Positions 1-6,847 of a stretch of DNA of 25,164 nt are shown piece after piece. The position numbers and the translations under genes were made by a program. The stretch is taken from NCBI GenBank assembly GCA_002299785.1, contig DBNL01000007.1:1-25164 (forward strand), in the 5' to 3' direction. Each line of letters opens with the position of its first letter. Within the stretch, counting starts at the first letter, position 1. Source of the stretch: Verrucomicrobia bacterium UBA673 (GTDB taxonomy: Bacteria > Verrucomicrobiota > Verrucomicrobiia > Limisphaerales > UBA1096). A model generated the notes under the pieces. It had not been told where the DNA came from, did no database searches, and worked only from the letters and a program-made list of their open reading frames with translations.

Positions 1-980
1 TTGATGAGTTGGCGGATACCGGCATTTTCCAGCTCTGGCACGCGACCAACGGCCTGCAGAAACAACCCCTCGAACTGATCCCAGTCGCTTTCAAGCAATT
101 GAAAATGGAAGTCTCGCGGGATGCCATCCGGCGGCGTCCACGACATGGGCTCCAACTCGTAGCCGCCCATCGCGAAACCGCCGACTTCCTCCTTGAAATA
201 GCAAAGCCGGTCCGGATCCCTAAGCGTCGGCAAATCGGCGGTTACGCCCTCGATTGGCTCGGTAATAAGATACTGGTGCTGCATGGCTTGCACCGGCACA
301 GAGACGTTGGCCAAACGGCCGCATTCGCGTGCCCAAATGCCGCAGCAGTTGACGGCAATTTCGCACTCGATATCACCCAATTCTGTCTGCACGCCAGCGA
401 CTCGGCCATCGCGAATGTCGAAGCCGGTCACGCGGCAGCCCTCGATGATTTGTGCGCCTTCCATCTTCGCGCCCTTAGCCAAGGCTTGGCACAAATCGGA
501 CGGACTCGCCTGCCCATCGGTAGGCAAAAAAGCCGCTCCAACCAAATCCGAAACATCCATCATCGGCCAAAGTTCCTTCGCTTCACTTGGCGATAGCAAA
601 TGCATTTCCAGCCCGAAGCTGTGCGCCGATGTCGCCTGCCGCTTGATCTCGGCCAGACGCTCGTTGTTGCAAGCCAAGCGCAAGCCACCATTGGCTTTCC
701 ATCCGGTCGCCTGGCCGGTTTCCTCCTCGAGTTTGCCGTAAAGATCGACGCTGTATTTTAGCAGTTGCGTGATGCTGGCCGAGCTGCGCAACTGGCCCAC
801 CAAGCCGGCAGCGTGAAACGTCGAGCCACCGGTCAGCGTCTTGCGCTCGAGCACGACGACGTCCTTCCAGCCAAGCCTCGTAAGGTGATAGGCCACACTG
901 CATCCGACGACACCTCCGCCGATAATTACAACCCTCGCGCGTGGTGGCAGTTGAACCGCTTGATCAGTGTCCGAGGCCAT
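1..980 (-). CDS. Dimethylglycine/sarcosine dehydrogenase-like FAD oxidoreductase (partial, C-terminus beyond left edge)
   Basis: The reading frame stays open from an ATG at 980 to the left edge, giving 326 residues of the N-terminal FAD domain. A Rossmann dinucleotide motif (VVIIGGGVVGCSVAYHL, residues 17-33) is followed by the GSTFHAAGL motif at 52-60. The His at 56 matches the His that carries covalent FAD in dimethylglycine and sarcosine dehydrogenases. The family oxidatively demethylates dimethylglycine or sarcosine, passes electrons to ETF, and usually has a C-terminal folate-binding GcvT-like domain (about 800 residues in all), which would lie outside the window. The start overlaps the end of the preceding dehydrogenase gene by 17 nt, suggesting translational coupling. 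It is the last visible gene of the Rieske-etfBA-dehydrogenase operon. Which methylated glycine it uses cannot be read from the sequence. Confidence 0.88.
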   Translation of the reverse strand, partial: MASDTDQAVQLPPRARVVIIGGGVVGCSVAYHLTRLGWKDVVVLERKTLTGGSTFHAAGLVGQLRSSASITQLLKYSVDLYGKLEEETGQATGWKANGGLRLACNNERLAEIKRQATSAHSFGLEMHLLSPSEAKELWPMMDVSDLVGAAFLPTDGQASPSDLCQALAKGAKMEGAQIIEGCRVTGFDIRDGRVAGVQTELGDIECEIAVNCCGIWARECGRLANVSVPVQAMQHQYLITEPIEGVTADLPTLRDPDRLCYFKEEVGGFAMGGYELEPMSWTPPDGIPRDFHFQLLESDWDQFEGLFLQAVGRVPELENAGIRQLI

Positions 981-2193
981 AGTAGGTTTCGTAAATTCGC
1001 TTGGCCTTGGCTTGCGCCTTAGCTGAGTTCCACTCGTTGTCGAGAAACCGATCTGGGCTGAGGCTTCGCACGTAGTCCGAAGGCAAAGGCTCTAGCATCG
1101 ACTCCACTACGTGCCGGCCGATGCCGGCCGAGCCACTCACGCCGTGCGCGTTGCAGCCGCCGGCCATTACAAAGCCTTTGAGGCGGCGGCTCTCGCCGAT
1201 GATGAATTTTCCATCCGGCACGAACGTCGGCCAGCCCTTAAAAATGCTGCGCACACCAAGGTCGCCGGCCTTGCCGTAGAGCGGCGCGATCTGCTCGATA
1301 AACCAGCCCATCACATCCCAATCCTCCTCGATGCGCGGCGGCGTCTGGCCATTCTCAAAATCATCTGGCGCGAGCGACAGCGACTCCGGCTCCCAGCCGC
1401 CGAGCAGTAGGCCGTTGATCTCGGCGCGCAGATAAAGCGAAGCATCCGGCACGCGCATCACCGGTAGTTCCGGCTTCATGCCTTTAGCATCGACGCTCAC
1501 AAAATATTCGTGCCGTACTGGGAAAATAGGCAATTCGAGGCCTGCCATTTTCGAAACATGCCACGCGTGCGCGCCGGCGGCGTTGATGACTGTGTCGCAG
1601 GCAATTGCGCCCTGGCTCGTGTCAACACCGGTGACACGGCCGTTCTCCATTCGGATACCTTTGACCGTAACACCGGTAGCCAGATGTGCGCCCTTTTGGC
1701 GGGCGCGATGGGCATAGGCCATCGCGAGATCGTTGGGTTGCAGATAGCCGTCGCTCGGACACCACAGCACCGTCTTGGCAGGGGAAAAATCGAACATCGG
1801 CCACTTGGCCTTGGCTTCGTCATTGCTGATGAACGCCGTCTCGAGGCCGGCCTTATCGGCGGTGGTTTTCATCTGCTCAAACTCCGCCATGCGCTCGTCA
1901 GTCAACGCCACACGCAGCGATCCGACTTGTCGCCAACCCGGCTTGGCCTCCGGCTCCGCCTCCATCTCGGAGAAGGTCTTGACCGACCACATCGCCAACT
2001 TGACACGATCGACGCTGGTGCGCACTTGGCCAACCAGCCCGGCCGCCTGCGAGGTCGTCTCTGAGGCGAGCGTTTCGTTTTTTTCAAGCAACAGGACGTC
2101 GGTTTTGCCGGCCTGGCAGAGGCTGTGCACCACGCCGCAACCGACGCCCCCGCCGCCAATCACTACAATCTCCGCGTCTCCAAGCTTGTCCAT
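964..2193 (-). CDS. DAO-family FAD-dependent demethylating dehydrogenase (dimethylglycine/sarcosine type, no folate domain)
   Basis: This 409-residue single-domain flavoprotein starts at ATG 2193, 4 nt after the etfA stop, with a GGAAG Shine-Dalgarno-like stretch upstream. The frame stays open further upstream into etfA, but the FAD motif IVVIGGGGVGCG begins at residue 9, which supports the shorter start. It aligns by eye with the neighbouring gene over the FAD region (AAGLVGQVRTS against AAGLVGQLRSS). At the position of the covalent-FAD His, however, it has Gln49 (TTSQAAGL), so FAD is probably bound non-covalently. The C-terminal GGCNAHGVSGSAGIG is typical of the DAO fold. Its length fits the monomeric sarcosine oxidase or SoxB class, and its location next to etfBA suggests that it reduces ETF. 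It probably performs one of the two demethylations from dimethylglycine to glycine, or forms a complex with its neighbour. Confidence 0.85.
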   Translation of the reverse strand: MDKLGDAEIVVIGGGGVGCGVVHSLCQAGKTDVLLLEKNETLASETTSQAAGLVGQVRTSVDRVKLAMWSVKTFSEMEAEPEAKPGWRQVGSLRVALTDERMAEFEQMKTTADKAGLETAFISNDEAKAKWPMFDFSPAKTVLWCPSDGYLQPNDLAMAYAHRARQKGAHLATGVTVKGIRMENGRVTGVDTSQGAIACDTVINAAGAHAWHVSKMAGLELPIFPVRHEYFVSVDAKGMKPELPVMRVPDASLYLRAEINGLLLGGWEPESLSLAPDDFENGQTPPRIEEDWDVMGWFIEQIAPLYGKAGDLGVRSIFKGWPTFVPDGKFIIGESRRLKGFVMAGGCNAHGVSGSAGIGRHVVESMLEPLPSDYVRSLSPDRFLDNEWNSAKAQAKAKRIYETYYGLGH

Positions 2194-2197
2194 ATCG

Positions 2198-3160
2198 TCA
2201 ACTTCCGTTCCGGTTTTTCGCCGCCTCGGTGAGTTGAGGCACAACCTCGAACAGATCACCGACGATGCCGTAATCGGCCAACTGGAAAATCGGCGCTTCG
2301 GGGTCTGTGTTAATGGCGACGATGTGCTTCGAAGTGCGCATGCCGGCCAAGTGCTGGATTGCGCCGCTGACACCACACGCAATGTAAACCTGCGGCGACA
2401 CCACCTTGCCAGTCTGGCCGACCTGATCACGATACGGCCGGTAACCGGCATCGACCGCCGCACGCGACGAACCGACCGCCGCGCCGATGCTATCGGCGAA
2501 ATCCTCGATGATACTGAAGTTTTCCGCGCTACCCAACGAGCGGCCGCCGGTCACGATAATTGCCGCCTCGGTAACATCCGGTCGCACGTTTTCGCTGGCG
2601 ATGATTTCCTTGAGTGCCGTTTTTTGTCCCGGCAACTGAACGGCAACCTCGGCAACCTCGGCACTGCGGGTGGCATCCGGCTCGGGCGGCTTGACCGTGC
2701 GCGGCCGGACGGTGATCACCTTCAGACTGTCATCGGTAAACTCAACTTCGGCCGTGGCTTTGCCCGCGTAAACCGGGCGTCGCGCGGTCACCTGGGCGCC
2801 GGCGAGGCTCAATTGAATGCAATCGGTGGCCAAGGCGGCATCGAGTGAAGTGGCGAGGCGCGGGGCAAAATCCTTACCCTGTGGCGTGTGCGCGGCGAGC
2901 ACCACGTCGGGGGCGAGTTGCGGGATGAATTGACCAAGCGCCTGGCCGAGCGACTCGCCGGTGTAACTGGCCAAGGCCGGGTCGCCGATGAGATGCACCT
3001 TGGCCGCGCCAAGTTGGCCAAGTGGCCCGGCGAGCAGCTTGAGATTCTCCCCAACAGCAACGGCGTGAACCTCTGCCTGGCCAAGCGACAGGCCAAACAA
3101 CTCCCGCGTGGCTTCGCTGAGTTGTCCGTTTTTATGTTCAGCAATGATTAAAACTTTCAT
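2198..3160 (-). CDS. etfA: Electron transfer flavoprotein alpha subunit
   Basis: A 320-residue protein, the usual size for EtfA. The N-terminal domain begins MKVLIIAEHKNGQL. The C-terminal FAD domain carries the hallmark blocks VTGGRSLGSAENF (203-215), GAAVGSSRAAVDAGY (226-240), DQVGQTGKVVSP (245-256), GVSGAIQHLAGM (263-274) and NTDPEAPIF (284-292). EtfA holds the FAD that accepts electrons from soluble dehydrogenases and passes them to ETF:quinone oxidoreductase. The start at ATG 3160 is chosen because it fits the family N-terminus; an upstream in-frame extension into etfB has no family support. The gene sits 14 nt after etfB and 4 nt before the FAD dehydrogenase, so it is co-transcribed with its likely electron donors. 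No ETF:quinone oxidoreductase gene is in the window. Confidence 0.97.
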   Translation of the reverse strand: MKVLIIAEHKNGQLSEATRELFGLSLGQAEVHAVAVGENLKLLAGPLGQLGAAKVHLIGDPALASYTGESLGQALGQFIPQLAPDVVLAAHTPQGKDFAPRLATSLDAALATDCIQLSLAGAQVTARRPVYAGKATAEVEFTDDSLKVITVRPRTVKPPEPDATRSAEVAEVAVQLPGQKTALKEIIASENVRPDVTEAAIIVTGGRSLGSAENFSIIEDFADSIGAAVGSSRAAVDAGYRPYRDQVGQTGKVVSPQVYIACGVSGAIQHLAGMRTSKHIVAINTDPEAPIFQLADYGIVGDLFEVVPQLTEAAKNRNGS

Positions 3161-3174
3161 GTCAATTTCTTCGC

Positions 3175-3948
3175 TCAGATGGCTTGGATTTCCGAGGTAA
3201 GTACGTGAATCAATTCCTTCGCTTGATCGGCAGGAGCGCCCTCGATAATTTGGCACGGCTGCTTGGGCGGCGGCAACTCGAAGTTTTTGAGCCGTGTTTT
3301 GCGGTTGGCCTCAGTGACGCCCAGCTCGTCTGCGGTCAATGTGTCGACCGGTTTTTTCTTGGCCCGGATGATATTGAGGGCGGTGGCGTAGCGCGGCTCG
3401 TTGAGGCCGACCTGTGCGGCGACGACTGCCGGGAGCTGAGTCTCAATGACTTCGATGCTGCCGCCGCCAACATCGCGACGGCAGGTGATAGCGCCATCGG
3501 CGTAATTGATGCCGTTGACCACCGTGACACACGGCATGTCGAGTAACACAGCGAGCACCTGGCCAACCGCCGCCGCGCCATCGTCGATCGCCTCCTTGCC
3601 TGTGAACACGATATCCGCCGAGCCAAGTTTGCCGATGGCGGCGGCGAGGGCGCGGGCGTTCATCGATGAGTCAGCATCACCAGGGAGGTCGAGTCGCATG
3701 GCCGAGTCGGCTCCCATGGCGAGAGCCATTCGTAGCGAGTCAGTCACCCGCTCGGGGCCAGCCGAGAGCACGGTGACGACCGAGTCCGGTTGCTGCTCGC
3801 GCAACCGCAGCGCCTCCTCGATTGCCAGTTCGTCGTGCGGTGAGATTATCCATTGGATATCCGCCTCGTCGATTCCATTGCCGTCGCCACGCAGCTTGAT
3901 CCGCGTCGTGGTATCCGGCACCTGCTTGATACATGCAAAGATGTTCAT
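3175..3948 (-). CDS. etfB: Electron transfer flavoprotein beta subunit
   Basis: A 257-residue protein, typical for EtfB. It begins MNIFACIKQVPDT, contains the AMP-site block GKEAIDDGAAAVGQVLAVLLDMP, and has the partner-recognition region NEPRYATALNIIRAKKKPVD, which closely resembles that of mitochondrial and bacterial group I ETFs. Group I ETFs serve as electron acceptors for acyl-CoA, dimethylglycine and sarcosine dehydrogenases, so no bifurcation is implied. The ATG at 3948 is preferred over the adjoining TTG at 3951 because family members start at this Met. The gene follows the Rieske oxygenase stop by only 6 nt and precedes etfA by 14 nt, so it lies inside the demethylation operon. Confidence 0.96.
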   Translation of the reverse strand: MNIFACIKQVPDTTTRIKLRGDGNGIDEADIQWIISPHDELAIEEALRLREQQPDSVVTVLSAGPERVTDSLRMALAMGADSAMRLDLPGDADSSMNARALAAAIGKLGSADIVFTGKEAIDDGAAAVGQVLAVLLDMPCVTVVNGINYADGAITCRRDVGGGSIEVIETQLPAVVAAQVGLNEPRYATALNIIRAKKKPVDTLTADELGVTEANRKTRLKNFELPPPKQPCQIIEGAPADQAKELIHVLTSEIQAI

Positions 3949-3954
3949 CAAAAA

Positions 3955-5220
3955 TTATTCAGTCCCTTTTTTTAGTTGATTCAAATACCAGCGGACGAAG
4001 CGCTCAACGTTGTATTCCTTGTGGGTGGAATACGGCCCCGGCCGGTAGCCGCTGGACTGCACGCCCAACTGCGCGGCCTCGCACAGCGTCCAGTCCTGCT
4101 CGGAGGTGAGCTGCCAAAAGGGCATCACTTTTTCGAGTTGGTAATCCTTACCCTCTTTGGCGTTTTCGTCGACGAGCCAAAATACCCGTACCTCAGTGGT
4201 GGACTTGTCGACCGGCAGCAACCGGGTGCTCACGACGTGGTCGCAACTGGCATGGCACCACATGTTGGGCACAGTGCGAAGCCGGAGCGTGCCGAAGGTG
4301 TTGTCGGTGTAGTCGCCCATCAGCGGGGCAACCTGCTGGCCGTCCATCGTCTCGCTGACATAGCCGTCGGCCAACGGCGTGCGGTTGATGGAGAACCAGC
4401 CATCATCCCCGTTATTCGGGAACGGCGCCATGCCACTACTCTGGTGGGTGATGGCCAGACCCTGCTGACCCCACCCCTTCTCGCTTTGTTTGGACTTGTC
4501 GGCGATTTTGGCCATCAGCTCCGGCGAGGTGTCGTCGGTGTTGTAATGATCGTAGTTGGCTTTGATGTACTGGGGGTGGTTGAGATTGCAGTGATAGCAC
4601 TCTCGGTTGTTTTCCCAGACAAGTTTCCAGTTGGCGTTGACGGTGTAGTTGACCGCCTTGGCCACCTTAGCGCGGTCGCAACCCTGCGGCCGAAGCATCG
4701 GTTCGATTAATGCCCGCGCGGGGCCGAAGTTGTCCGGCCGCTTGGCTAGGTTCACAAAAATAAAGCCGCACAGGTTCTCGGTGGCCACGGGCGACAAGCC
4801 AAGCGCCCCGGTGTCCAGCCCGTCCTGCATGCCACGGCACGACAACAACCTACCGTCTTTGCTGTAGACCCACTGGTGATAAGAGCAGACCAATTGCCGC
4901 GCCGTGCCGCTTGGCTTATGGCAGAGCAGCGTGCCGCGATGGCGGCAGACGTTGTGAAAGGCCCTCACCTCGCCGTCGTCGCCGCGGATCACGAGCAGCG
5001 GGTCGGTGCCTATGCTAAAGGTAAAATAGTCTCCAGGTTTCGGGATCTCACAATCGTGACCCACGAACAGCCAGCCCCGGCGCCAAACCCGATCAAGGTC
5101 CGCATGAAAAAAATCGTCCGACGAGAAAAACTTGCTCGGCAAGCTCCTCCAATCCGGGCACGCCCGGGCAGCTGCTACGATCGGGTCAAGCGACTGGGAT
5201 TCAAACGTCATGGAACTCAT
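3955..5220 (-). CDS. Rieske non-haem iron oxygenase alpha subunit, glycine betaine demethylase (GbcA)-like
   Basis: With ATG 5220 the protein has 421 residues, close to GbcA and stachydrine demethylases. The N-terminal Rieske [2Fe-2S] site is Cys92-x-His94 (VCRHRG) and Cys112-x2-His115 (CSYHQW). The catalytic mononuclear iron site is His210 and His215 in NNRECYHCNLNHP, with Asp376 in SEQDWTLCEA as probable third ligand. The NNRECYHC signature is characteristic of the betaine/stachydrine N-demethylase branch, which hydroxylates an N-methyl group so that formaldehyde is released. Its place at the head of an operon with ETF and dimethylglycine/sarcosine-type dehydrogenases supports glycine betaine as substrate. 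Another quaternary amine such as stachydrine or carnitine cannot be excluded. The reductase partner normally required (GbcB-like) is not in the window. An internal ATG at 5211 is an alternative start. Confidence 0.88.
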   Translation of the reverse strand: MSSMTFESQSLDPIVAAARACPDWRSLPSKFFSSDDFFHADLDRVWRRGWLFVGHDCEIPKPGDYFTFSIGTDPLLVIRGDDGEVRAFHNVCRHRGTLLCHKPSGTARQLVCSYHQWVYSKDGRLLSCRGMQDGLDTGALGLSPVATENLCGFIFVNLAKRPDNFGPARALIEPMLRPQGCDRAKVAKAVNYTVNANWKLVWENNRECYHCNLNHPQYIKANYDHYNTDDTSPELMAKIADKSKQSEKGWGQQGLAITHQSSGMAPFPNNGDDGWFSINRTPLADGYVSETMDGQQVAPLMGDYTDNTFGTLRLRTVPNMWCHASCDHVVSTRLLPVDKSTTEVRVFWLVDENAKEGKDYQLEKVMPFWQLTSEQDWTLCEAAQLGVQSSGYRPGPYSTHKEYNVERFVRWYLNQLKKGTE

Positions 5221-5277
5221 CGACCAAAATGCCCGCAACAGCGAGACAAGCGAAGGTGTCCGTTTTGCCTGCGCGGC

Positions 5278-5283
5278 AGTATA
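5278..5283 (-). promoter_or_regulatory. Possible -10 element before the Rieske operon
   Basis: In the 92-nt gap between the regulator gene and the Rieske gene, the minus strand reads TATACT, about 58 nt upstream of the chosen ATG at 5220. Just upstream is CCAAAATTGG, an inverted repeat with CCAA/TTGG arms that could be an operator. The -35 match is poor (ATGACC at a long spacing), so the operon may instead be read through from the regulator gene. This is a weak call. Confidence 0.3.
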
Positions 5284-5312
5284 ACCAATTTTGGCCAGCA
5301 CGGGTCATGGCG

Positions 5313-6674
5313 TTATTTTTGCAGATACTCCATGACGGCCTCGGTGCGGTTTTGGACGCTCAGTTTCTCGTAAATGTTCTTGAGATGATTGTGTACCGTC
5401 CAGGCGCTAATTTGGAGCCACTCGGCGATTTCCTTGTCCAGCGCGCCCCGGCAGAGGTGGTTCATGACCTGATGCTCGCGGGGGGTCAGATGCGGGAGTG
5501 TATCCTCCCCCGGATCGCCCACCAAAAAATCGACCTGCTTCTTGAAATAATGCCGCACCCATCGCGACAGCGAAACGGGATCCAGTCGCAGTACACGCTT
5601 GGCGGAAGGGATGTTCTCCTCGAGCAAATGCAGCACCTGCCCCGGTGGTGTACGATGCAGATAATACCCGTAGTGACTACCAGCAGTGGAGTTGAACAAC
5701 TGCTCACTGTCCTCGAACGTCGAGAATGTCAACACCGGGCAGCCCGGGAACCGCTGCTTGAAACAGGAGTCCAGTTCCTCGCCAGAAAACCCCGGCAAAC
5801 CCCGGTTGACCAGCAGCAGCCCCGGCTCGTCCACTTGGCCAAGCTCGCGCAGCGATGCGATGTCCGGAACCGACCCCCGACAAACAAAACCTGACGCTTG
5901 GCTAGTCAGCTCACGCAGGCTCGCCGCCACCGTCCCGTCCTGTTCCACCACGAATACGTTCACCGAAACAGCCGCCGCCGCGCCCCGCTTGGCCAAGCTT
6001 CTGGCTCTGCCGAGGCGGGTGTGAATCGTCGTGTACGTGCAGCAAAATGGGCTGGCGGACCAAAACAAGGCCAACGTCAGTTCACGCCGATGCCGCGCAG
6101 CAGCAGACTCCCAGCCTTCGCCAGTGACGCAATTGAAGATGGCAAGCGACTCCTGAGCGGCATTCGCCTCGTTGAGGGTCCCCAGCGGGAAATAGCAGCC
6201 CGCGCCGTCGTGTTCGATGCGGCAGGAGAATTCCGGCTTGGCGTCAGGCTTGGCCCGGTATTTACGCTCCACTAAGCGCAACCGCCAGTAATCTACCGAC
6301 TCGCGCGGATCGGCCTCGCCCGACATAACCGTCACACTTGGCCGGGCGCCTTGGTCAAGCGCCGGCCAGCCGTGCTGCTGAATCAGAGTAAACAGGCTTG
6401 CCGCCTTGTCCGCAGCCACATCCTGATCCACTGCGCCAAGCGAGATCGTCCGGCGCACACCCTGATACTGAACCTTGGCCGACCAGCCGCGCACCCGGTG
6501 CAGTTTGCCGGCGCGGACATAGCTGTTGCGGAAAACTCGGGTGCGCCAATACGCTGGCTCCAGTCGCTGATCAGCGGACCTCTCACTAGTTCCAATCCAA
6601 TCTGCTGCCGAATGCTTGGACATGCTTGGACATAAATAACAGTGACTAATTTGATTCGCAAGTTTTAACTTCAT
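5313..6674 (-). CDS. LuxR-family transcriptional regulator with tandem integrase-like N-terminal repeats and a degenerate receiver
   Basis: The protein has 453 residues from ATG 6674; ATG 6623 (436 residues) is an alternative and neither has a clear ribosome binding site. Two similar blocks at about residues 42-103 and 129-188 each run YWR.R ... a basic beta-rich stretch ... SLG or PLG ... AA..A...F ... GW. They resemble the small N-terminal DNA-binding domains of integrases or AP2-like proteins. A receiver-like fold follows (about 238-352), in which the usual phosphoacceptor Asp is Asn290 (LLLVNRGLPGFSG) and the conserved Lys is His340, so classical phosphorylation is unlikely. A standard LuxR helix-turn-helix closes the protein (LTPREHQVMNHL...EIAEWLQIS..TVHNHLKNIYEKL, 396-440). 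Lying upstream of the Rieske operon on the same strand and divergent to the 6848 gene, it is a plausible regulator of either. Its effector is unknown. Confidence 0.85.
   Translation of the reverse strand: MKLKLANQISHCYLCPSMSKHSAADWIGTSERSADQRLEPAYWRTRVFRNSYVRAGKLHRVRGWSAKVQYQGVRRTISLGAVDQDVAADKAASLFTLIQQHGWPALDQGARPSVTVMSGEADPRESVDYWRLRLVERKYRAKPDAKPEFSCRIEHDGAGCYFPLGTLNEANAAQESLAIFNCVTGEGWESAAARHRRELTLALFWSASPFCCTYTTIHTRLGRARSLAKRGAAAAVSVNVFVVEQDGTVAASLRELTSQASGFVCRGSVPDIASLRELGQVDEPGLLLVNRGLPGFSGEELDSCFKQRFPGCPVLTFSTFEDSEQLFNSTAGSHYGYYLHRTPPGQVLHLLEENIPSAKRVLRLDPVSLSRWVRHYFKKQVDFLVGDPGEDTLPHLTPREHQVMNHLCRGALDKEIAEWLQISAWTVHNHLKNIYEKLSVQNRTEAVMEYLQK
6612..6633. repeat. Short tandem repeat at the regulator start
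   Basis: The 10-mer ATGCTTGGAC occurs twice in perfect tandem (6612-6621 and 6622-6631) and continues for two bases of a third copy. It overlaps the alternative start codon of the LuxR gene at 6623. A 10-bp period places both copies on one face of the helix, as expected for a cooperative operator, but it could equally be an accident of coding sequence. Confidence 0.5.
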
Positions 6675-6847
6675 TTAAACAAATAATGGCGGCTTGGAAG
6701 CGCTTAGACACCACTTGGCGGCGCAGTGATTTGATGAAATCGTTTTTTGAGGCTAAAAAAGGCTATTTCTGCTATCTTTCCGGTACCTGAGAATATTTTG
6801 TATAATAAACAAACTTTAGACCCATCAAATACCAAAATCACCGACTA
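6675..6847. other. Divergent intergenic region
   Basis: These 173 nt separate the LuxR gene from the divergent secreted-protein gene and are visibly more AT-rich than the flanks. They contain the TATAAT promoter listed separately, runs of T and A at 6733-6738 and 6745-6750 that could pair across a 6-nt loop, and a GGTACC palindrome near 6782. No small ORF or structured RNA is convincing. Confidence 0.5.
6801..6806 (+). promoter_or_regulatory. Probable sigma-70 -10 box for the 6848 gene
   Basis: A perfect TATAAT lies about 42 nt upstream of the ATG at 6848, in an AT-rich stretch preceded by GAATATTTTG. The region 17 nt upstream (TTCCGG, 6778-6783) is a poor -35 match, so an activator may be needed. 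The predicted transcript start would be near 6813, giving a leader of about 35 nt without an obvious Shine-Dalgarno sequence. Confidence 0.5.

Noticed and set aside
1775..2848. Plus-strand open frame of 357 codons
   Set aside because: It is wholly antisense to etfA and the FAD dehydrogenase, which have strong family motifs; long antisense frames are common in GC-rich genes.
5221..5301. Longer start (GTG at 5301) for the Rieske protein
   Set aside because: The added residues do not look like the family N-terminus and would cover the only candidate promoter; ATG 5220 gives a normal length.
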